64,000 nucleotides of DNA, from positions 83,696,026 to 83,760,025 of the forward strand of contig CM055092.1 of assembly GCA_029204225.1 (NCBI GenBank), read 5' to 3'. The position numbers and the translations under genes were made by a program. The notes beneath the pieces are model-generated. The model was not told the origin of the DNA. It did no database searches and saw nothing but the letters and a program-made list of their open reading frames with translations. This document shows positions 56,400 to 64,000 of the stretch, one piece after another. The DNA is from Diphasiastrum complanatum (taxonomy: Eukaryota > Streptophyta > Lycopodiopsida > Lycopodiales > Lycopodiaceae). Every line of letters begins with the position of its first letter. Position 1 is the first letter of the stretch.

Positions 56400-57939
56400 C
56401 AACGGTGGTGACTCCAGATTAAATATATTGCGACATGTGAGGCAATCAAGTAGTGGCATGGTGGCCATTCCTAGGCTGACATTTGGGCAGTGACCATACA
56501 TAAAATGACACGGGGGTGTGAGACGTGTTACAAAAATATGCATGGGGTTTTTTTTTAGTGCTATCACAAACTTCCAAATGACATCATGCATTTTTTAGGA
56601 GGTTGTGGGTGTTTTTTTTATTTTAGCTTTTGTCACGAAGCACTGAGTTGTCGTTCATCCCAAGATGACACATTTGAGCTTTGTGACTTTGAGCACGAAA
56701 GCACCCTTTTTAGGAAAAAAATCATTTTATATTCCGATAAACTTTTTGTTTTCCTATTTTTCAATGATTGCATCATGCCTATTTACTAATTTGGAGCATA
56801 CACATCTCGATGACAAAGCTTGTCCTGGTATCTAGAATCACCTTATTTCTCTTGGATAGGTTGTTGGTTCTAAAATTGTTGTCTTCTTGGTGCCCTATTC
56901 ACAATGGGTGTATGTAATTGATCCACTTGGGCCATTGTGGGATTCGCATTGAAGTTAAGTTGCCACCATGTGGCACATGAGGTTGCAAAACTCATGGCCA
57001 TATAGGAGCAACTTACTATGTTCAAAGTGTCAGACACCATGTTTTTGCGAATTAAATTTCCTCCAGCAAATCAATGCCAATGGACCAATCAAGAGTAAGC
57101 TTTTTTAGTATAACGAATGATGTGGCAAAGAGTGTTGGCGAATGCCACAACTCATGGATGAAGGAGAAGCACAACTTTTTGGGAAGTGCGAAATGGGGAT
57201 GGCAACATAGCTTGACAACTCCAAGATTTTAAATGGATATACCTAACAAGTGTTGTTTGTTGTCACTGCACTTGTGTGAACCTCGAGGAAAGGTTTCCTT
57301 CAATCTTTAGACCCATAAACTTATTGACTTTACTTTTATAAAAAAACACGTCTTAAATCATCTTGAACGAAATCAAATTTAGACTTGAGAAGTAATGAAT
57401 CACAAGTCATGCACAATAGATATTCACATGTAGCCAAAGCAACCATCAGACATGGCTCATAAAAGGTTCTTAGTTCTTCAGGTAGTAATACATGCACACT
57501 CAAATCATTAGAGCAATAAATTCATACAATATCCAAATAGAATAAGGGTAGTTTCATGTCATCAAAGTCTATGTGAAGATGGAAGATGGGAAAAGCCTTT
57601 ATTTCTTTGGGTCTAAACCAATCTCTTTTACAACATGCATGGCACGCAAATGGAAAAACATTTTGAATGGAGATGTCTAGCAAGTGTTGTTGTCACTGCA
57701 CTTGCGTGGCACGCAAATGGAAAAACAATTTGAATCTTGACTTGCTTGTGAGATCGCTTCAAATACTAAATTTGATCATCAGTTATTGTATGAAAACAAT
57801 TAACTATGTTGAAAGAACTAGATCCTTATATGAATCACCAATTTTTTATTATTATTGAAAGGCAAAGTGCTTTCAATGACATATCGATCAAGACCAACAA
57901 TTAGAGGGAGCCAAAAAAGGCGGTTGGAAGAAAAAGGAA
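56400..57939. other. Intergenic, nothing recognised
   Basis: No supported gene. tggtatctagaatcacc near 56829 faintly resembles a primer-binding site and could mark the lost 5' part of copia E, but no LTR is visible beside it. Confidence 0.3.
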
Positions 57940-58611
57940 AGCCTAAACAGCATAATGGTGACAAAAAACACATGTGTGAGATGCAGACGCGAAGGACATA
58001 CTGTCGATTTGTGCTGGCTCAATCTGAAGATTGAGTGTATCCATTGCCATAAGAAGGGTCATGCAGCCATGGATTGCTACCAGAACCCGAGGAACAAATA
58101 GTCTCAATGGAAATGAGAGAACAATAATAGTTCTTCCTATGTCGAAGAGCCAGAAAGCTCGAAGATGGACGAAGATAGGTCGAACAGTGGAAATTCGACG
58201 ACCTATTTGTGTACAGACGTGTGTGCAACTTCCACATCTAACACACAAGAAGTAATCCTTGATTTAGGAGCTACTTCACACTTTGTTACATTAAGACGAA
58301 TAATGTCTGATTTTTGAAGTGCCGATCCATCAAGATTCATAGTACTTGGAGATGGATCAAAACACCGAGTGAATGGTATTGGTTCATTATGGCTCAATAC
58401 AAATGGCAGAGACCGACAACTCGAAGATGTTCTCTTTGTACCCACACTGCAACAAGATTTGCTATCAGTAGCAAGGATAGCAGATGCTGGGATGCGTATG
58501 ACGTTTTCAGACGAAACATGTAATGTTGTTGAAGCCAGCACTAGTACGTTGATCACACAAGGAAGACGCAAAGACAACCTGTATCATTTGAGGGTACGCC
58601 TACCAACAAGT

Positions 58612-58739
58612 CAAGCACATCAAGCCCATGATTATGCAGATGTTCTATGGCACAGATGACTATGCCACATGAACTCAAGCACATCAAGCCCATGATTATG
58701 CAAATGTTCTATGGCACAGACGACTATGCCACATGAACT
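58612..58739 (+). repeat. 64-bp tandem duplication inside copia E
   Basis: The unit caagcacatcaagcccatg occurs at 58612 and 58676. As 64 is not a multiple of three, it shifts the frame at the protease-integrase junction. Confidence 0.9.
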
Positions 58740-60273
58740 CAATGACATTGTATCAAGCAAGCCGACATGGAGCTATCACAGGAGTAAGCATCTCGAATGC
58801 AACTAGTTCGACCACTTGTGATGCGTGCATGAGATGGAAGATGTCCCAAACGCCATTTACCAGAGACTCCTACAGAACAACAAATATTCTGGAGTTGGTA
58901 CATTCGGACATCTGTGGACCTTTTGATGTGATCTCGGTAGGAAGCTCGAAGTACTATATAACCTTCATTGACGACTACAGTAAGTTCGCCCGAGTCTACT
59001 TCATTCACAACAAATCAGAGGCATTCGGCAAGTTCACAAAATATGTGAACTGGGCATAAAGATGCACAGGAAACAAGGTGAAGCAGATCAGAACAGATCG
59101 TGGTGGAGAGTACATCTCAAATCGATTCACTGATTTCTGCAATCATCGAGGAATCCTTCACGGAAGGACAACATCCTATACACCGCAACACAATGGTGTT
59201 GTAGAAATAAAGAACATGACTCTCATGGAAGCCGCAAGGTGCATGATGGCCTATTTGAAGGCAACAACAGTGGTATGTGCTAAAGCAATAGCTATAGCTG
59301 CCTACATCTAGAACAGAATAGGCAGATCAGGTGTTCCACACACGACATCACACGAACTATGGTGGGGGTAGAAAACCCAATCTGACACATGTTCGAATTT
59401 TTGGCTGTCCAGCTTATGCACATATTCATAATAAGCTTTGAAAGAAGCTTGACGAGAAGGTCGAATTAGGATACCACGTCAGATATGACAACCATTCATC
59501 ATACTACAAGATTTACATGCCAGAAATGAATCAAGTGAAGACTGTCAGAGACGTCAAGTTCGATGAGACCAAAACAATGGTTGACAATGATTCTGGTAGC
59601 TATGAAGTCCTAGAGAAGTAGTATTATGACCTGCCAACCATGACAAAAGGAGTAGAACTCGAATAGTCAGACGAAGATGTTCGAGCTCCACATTAGCTGA
59701 GCTTACAAGCCTGCCCGCTGCTAGAACTCCTGTAAACCGAGATGGTTTTGGATCTAGCCAAAGAGACAAAGACAAGAGCATTGCAGTACCAGTAGGATCT
59801 CCTAGGAGATCAACGAGAGAGCAAAGAGTGCCAGCAAGATTTGTGCTAGGCAGCTCGGCTTCTACATCCAAAGAATTTTGTGGATTCAATGGCGAACCAC
59901 AAACATTCGAGGAAGCCATCGATAGTCCAGAGAAGAACAAATGGATCCAAGCCATGAACTAAAAAATCGAATCCTTGAAGAAGAATGAGGTATGGACACT
60001 GCAATCTGTGCCAGATAAACAAAAAACAGTGCAATCCAAATGAGTTTATAAACTAAAGTATGGACCGAATGGAGATGTTTCGAGATTTACAAGGCCAGAG
60101 TTGTAGCGAAGGGTTTTTCTCAAAAGTACGAGATTGACTACAGTGAGACCTTCTCTCCAATGGTGAAACATGCTTTCTTATGCCTACTATTTGCATATGT
60201 AGCTGCATACAACCTCAAGATTCACATTATTGATGAGAAGACAACATTCCTACATGGCAAATTAGATGAAGAG

Positions 60274-60319
60274 GTCTACATGGATCAACCTCTAGGGTCT
60301 ACATGGATCAACCTCTAGG
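60274..60319 (+). repeat. 23-bp tandem duplication inside copia E RT
   Basis: gtctacatggatcaacctct is repeated directly with a period of 23, shifting the RT frame after the DEEVYMDQPLG motif. Confidence 0.9.
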
Positions 60320-61344
60320 TTATACCTCCGAATCACTCCCTACCTATGCATGCCGAATGACAGGAGTATCTATGGTCAGAAGCAATCAACATGACAATAG
60401 TATAAGAAGAAAGATCAAGCCATGAAATCCTTACAATTCGAGCCATTGATAGTCGATTCCAATGTTTATGTGAGAATCACAGATGGGGAGATCATCATTG
60501 TTGTTGTGTATGTGGACGACACCCTAATATTATGCACAAGCGAAGGCCTAATTGCAAGAGTGAAGAATGAGATCTTGAAACATTTCGAGATAACATACCT
60601 AGGAGAAGCCAAATGTTATATGAGCTTGTAGATTGACCATGACTATGATGAAAGAAAGTTATACCTTCATCAGTCAAGGTACACCCAAAAAATCTAAGAT
60701 GATTTTGGGATGACAGATTGCAAAGGGGCAAATACCCTAATGCTTGTAGGGATAGTCCTGACGAACAAAAATTGTTCAAGACAGAAGAAGAGCAGGAGAT
60801 GATGCAACACACGTCTTACAAGAGGCTGATCGGAACTTTGATGTATCTAAACAACACATGCCCTGACATTGCTTATGTCGTGTTCAGAATGAGTCAATTT
60901 AGCACGAATCCAGGCTTAGCACACTGGAAGATCACAAAGCGAATCTTACAGTACCTTCAACAAACGAAGGATTATGGGCTGTGTTATTCTCGTGATGCAG
61001 GTTTTCAGATTCACTCCTATAGTGATCCTAGCTGGGCATCTCTCAAGGACACTGTAAAAGTGTCTTGCAGCAAGTGCAGCAATTCTCTGGGTCAGCAGGA
61101 AACAGACCATTATAGCTCAATCATCCAATGAAGCAGAATATGTTGCAGCCACGAAGATGGCCAACAAAATCACATGGCTGAGACAATTCTTCGACGAACT
61201 AGGTGAAACCAACCAAGAGCCACTGATTCTACAGATGGACAATAATTCTGCAATTTACCTGACGAACGATCCCGTGTTTCACTCAAGGACAAAACACATC
61301 GAAATCAAGTATCGCTTGATAAGGGACCTGGTCACGAGAAGGGA

Positions 61345-64000
61345 GAGGGCTGGTATGTAGTGGCCAATTGAGAGACTTTCAATTTTGAAGAATAAGTTTT
61401 GAGGACAATAAGCACCTGGGTTTACGGAAGCGAACGAAGATCCATGCTTTTCCAAGTGCCAAGCGGAAAAAAAAATCATCGGTGTTGTAGTGGGTCCTGC
61501 AACAGATTAGGGGTGGATAATGCTAGCAGATTCCAGAGAATCCCCATATGTCGAGCCAAGCTGAAGACACAAGTTATCTCTCACCCATGACTGAGGAGGT
61601 CTCAGAAGGAGGAGAGCAGAAGAAGCTGAGAGCCGAGCATGAGAGCCGAGGAATTACTATCTAGGAAGACAGTGAATTATCTACGTGAGCCTACATGGTG
61701 TATCCCAAAGAAGGAATGACCATGTAGGAGCTAGTAATATTTCCTAGGCATTGTAAATAAATGTAGACCCCCCTTAAATTAGTTAGAGTGAGCCACCTTT
61801 TGATGGTGACCTTTAGTGAAAGGGCAAATTCCACATGTAGTTTCTAATTTGGTGGAATTGCCACTTGGGCTCCACATGGGCAGTCTTCTTGCTTATCTAA
61901 GGGGCCCCCTCTCTTGTGAGGGAGCTTTTGAATGTATTGTCAAGTTCTCTTGAGCAAATAAAGAGGATCTTCCACGAGTTCTTGATGATTGCTAAGCTTC
62001 TTGTTCATGGCAATGTTCTTGAGTGAAATTTCTATGAGCATGCTTGAATTCCTTGCATTGTGGATTAACTAGTTTCTTGCTTAGTTGTGGATTAGAATTC
62101 ACTTCTTGTTTATGGAATGAGGTAGAAATCAGCATTCAAGTAAACTAAATAGGCTGGAATAGTGGTGTAGATCTTGCATACTCTCTTACTTTCCAGGTCT
62201 TGATTGTTCTTGGGCATTCTAAACATCAAGAAATGAGTGTTTCTTGATTCTTGGACTGACAACTATTGTTAGGAATCTAGTTTAGATGATTCAGTAGATA
62301 GTGGTAGGTCTGCTCCCTGTTCCAAAATGTTGATCCTCTTGAGCTATAGATGGTTACATGGTTGGTTTCTGCATGTAGCTGAGTATCGGAACCGAGTCTC
62401 CCACTGACAGACTGGGAAATACATGTTGAAATCTGAGCAACACTTTCTAATAAGAAGAAGAACCGTAACTACAGAAGTAAAAGAAGTTGTAAACCGTGTT
62501 CACAGATCCAGAGAATCTATGAACATTTGGCGCCATTCCACAAGTACACAAACGTTAAACCAAGCCATATCTCTTTCATCTGTGTTGCAAAACAATCGCC
62601 CTGAGATCTCCCACACATTCATTACAGAGCTCCCCACTTCGGTCCTGACTGACGTGCTGCTCATTTCTCAACCGGGGTCTCACGATCCTTACCAAGCCGA
62701 GCTCCACGACTCAAGTCTGAACCGGACTGCTACCTACTACCTCTCGACCGAGCCACTACTTCAATATCATGACATGTCCTGAGTTTCACCTCAACCGATG
62801 TTCATCGTTCAAATCTCAACCGGAGCCATAAGTCCAGAATTCGACCGAAGACCTCTTTGTCATCTCGACCGAAGGAAATCTTCAAATCTCAACCGGACCC
62901 TTCAGTGCTGATCTCAGCCAATGCGTTCCTTCACATCTCGACCGAAGTGTTCAGTTAGTTCTCGACCGGACCCTTCAGTTCTAATCTCAGCCGGAACACT
63001 TCTTTCAAATCTCAACCGAAGTGCTTCTTTCAAATCTCGACCAAAGCCATAAGTCCAGATTTCGACCGAAGACCTCTTTGCAATCTCAACCGAAGGAAAT
63101 CTCAACCGGACCCTTCAGTCCTGATCTTAGCCGAAGCATTCCTTCACATCTCGACCAAAGTATTCAGTTAGATCTCAACCGGACCCTTCAGTCCTAATCT
63201 CAACCGGAGCACTTCTTTCAAATCTCAACCGAAGTGCTTCTTTCAAATCTCAACTGGAGCACTTGCTCACATCTCAATCGAAGTCTTCAGTTAGATCTCA
63301 ACCAGTGTGTTTCCGTCAAATCTCAACTGGTGCACATCTCTTGAATCTCAACCGGAGGCCACAGTTAGATCTCAACTGACGCCTTCTGTTGACATCTCAA
63401 CCGACGACCTACTTCAATCTCGACTAGAGCCGGAGCACTCGTTCAAATCTCAATCGGAGCCGGAGCCATTCATCAAATCTCGACCGACGGGGGTCCGTCA
63501 CCATCTCAGTTGAACCAAATCTACCTTAGACCACAGTCATTTCCAACGATGATCAGAACTCATCAAAATGATTTATCTCAAAACCACAGCTAACCTCCAC
63601 TCACCCTTGAGTCGTACTACACCAAACGCACCGTCAACCAACATACACAACTCCCATAACTACCTCCACATAGCACACCATCCTTCCTCATTCACCCGCC
63701 CTCCTCACATCCCCAACTAACCGCACCCACCGCATTCCAACACCTCCATCACAAAACCACATTGACGCGCCTCCACACTCGGCCGCCCAAGATTGCAACA
63801 AACCACAATCATATGGCCCTACGACTACCCTCAGCCGCCCCAGACTGCAACAACCATCCTCATGCGGCCCTACAACTTTCTCGCCACCACCAATCGCCAT
63901 CCATCGCAATACCCCACAAACGATCACTCACCGTCGCAACTGTAAGGACCACAACCCGTTTTCACCCGTAAGAACTGCAATCCTTCGTAACTGTAGACAT
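61345..64000 (+). mobile_element. Second gypsy copy: LTR, primer site, leader
   Basis: The LTR (about 61345-62525) ends tatgaaca and is followed by tggcgccattccac (62528-62541), then the repeat-rich leader to the end of the window. The whole stretch matches 28.39-31.04 kb in inverse orientation with scattered differences. It begins where copia E coding sequence stops, so it probably inserted into copia E. Gag would lie beyond the window. Confidence 0.85.
62770..63510 (+). repeat. Degenerate ~30-bp tandem array in gypsy leader
   Basis: About 25 units with core atctcaaccg or atctcgaccg and variable 15-25-bp tails (gagcacttcttt, aagtgcttcttt, gacccttcagt). Inverted counterpart of 28810-29640. 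Confidence 0.85.

Larger units (their letters stand above)
57940..61345 (+). mobile_element. Copia E: broken but nearly full pol
   Basis: Ty1/copia order is preserved: two zinc knuckles (CVRCRREGHTVDLC and CIHCHKKGHAAMDC, 57980-58075); protease with LDLGATSHF where DSG is usual (58260); pre-integrase WHRRLCHMNS; integrase with VHSDICGPFD, IRTDRGGEY and NGVVEIKN (58900-59210); RT with ARVVAKGFSQKYEIDYSETF and YVDD (60085-60525); RNase H with YLNNTCPDIAYVV and DNNSAIYLTNDP (60840-61275). Many stops, plus two short duplications (58612-58739, period 64; 60274-60319, period 23), break the frame. It ends after HIEIKYRLIRDLV where gypsy LTR sequence begins, so its 3' LTR is displaced or lost. No 5' LTR was found. 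Confidence 0.85.

Noticed and set aside
62423-62782. 119-codon plus frame across the second gypsy copy
   Set aside because: Spans the LTR end and primer-binding site, so it cannot be a normal gag start, and it has no domain.

Overview
This is nuclear DNA of a land plant with a large, transposon-rich genome. The signs are GT-AG spliceosomal introns, an HVA22/DP1-type ER membrane-protein gene, plant-type Ty1/copia and Ty3/gypsy retrotransposons with Met-tRNA-like or TGGCGCC-type primer sites, LINE and hAT debris, and long CT/GA microsatellites. A seed-free plant is possible, but the sequence alone does not fix the species. Most of the window is transposon; only three loci look like ordinary host genes, all on the minus strand.

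Layout. 0.5-5.3 kb: copia-lineage LTR element A, with near-identical LTRs and one ORF lacking pol. 5.3-7.9 kb: intergenic, with GA/G tracts and short duplications. 7.9-9.5 kb: a three-exon minus-strand gene of unknown function (309 aa from the first visible ATG) carrying a KEN motif and a CDK-type site. 10.0-11.0 kb: a short-LTR copia fragment. 12.3-13.2 kb: palindromes, a hairpin and a short duplication. 13.6-14.4 kb: a two-exon minus-strand coding unit that is either a small gene or the 5' exons of the 7.9 kb gene. 17.1-22.6 kb: an unusual module with (i) a broken minus-strand gene in which a histone-H3-like fold and a basic, Pro/Ser-rich linker precede a Ulp1/SUMO-type cysteine protease, (ii) about a dozen ~75-nt imperfect inverted repeats with ~20-nt arms, in an intron and between the two genes, (iii) a plus-strand gene of unknown family with an acidic C-terminus, and (iv) a ~390-bp fold-back.

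23.2-35.6 kb: a nest of broken retroelements: copia B (LTR plus integrase), a minus-strand gypsy (gag-protease, long repeat-rich leader, LTR), a second copia B LTR copy, a LINE 3' half, a 214-bp CT/CA tract, a gypsy RT scrap and another LTR. 35.9-40.5 kb: element C, complete between matching 5-bp target duplications, with 703-bp LTRs and a 725-codon gag-protease ORF but no RT or RNase H. 41-44.4 kb: LINE scrap, TAG-rich DNA and a copia gag fragment. 44.4-49.7 kb: AT-rich DNA with a 429-bp tandem duplication that carries decayed coding sequence.

49.8-55.8 kb: an intact five-exon HVA22-like gene (168 aa) with a 27-nt micro-exon and a 4.2-kb second intron holding hAT and LINE debris. 57.9-61.3 kb: copia E, with gag, protease, integrase, RT and RNase H all recognisable but broken. 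61.3-64.0 kb: the LTR and leader of a second gypsy copy, inverted relative to the one at 28-31 kb and running off the window.

The retroelements do not work together with the host genes. The 17-22.6 kb module may be one genetic unit, because its hairpins are confined to it and occur in an intron of one gene and in front of the other.
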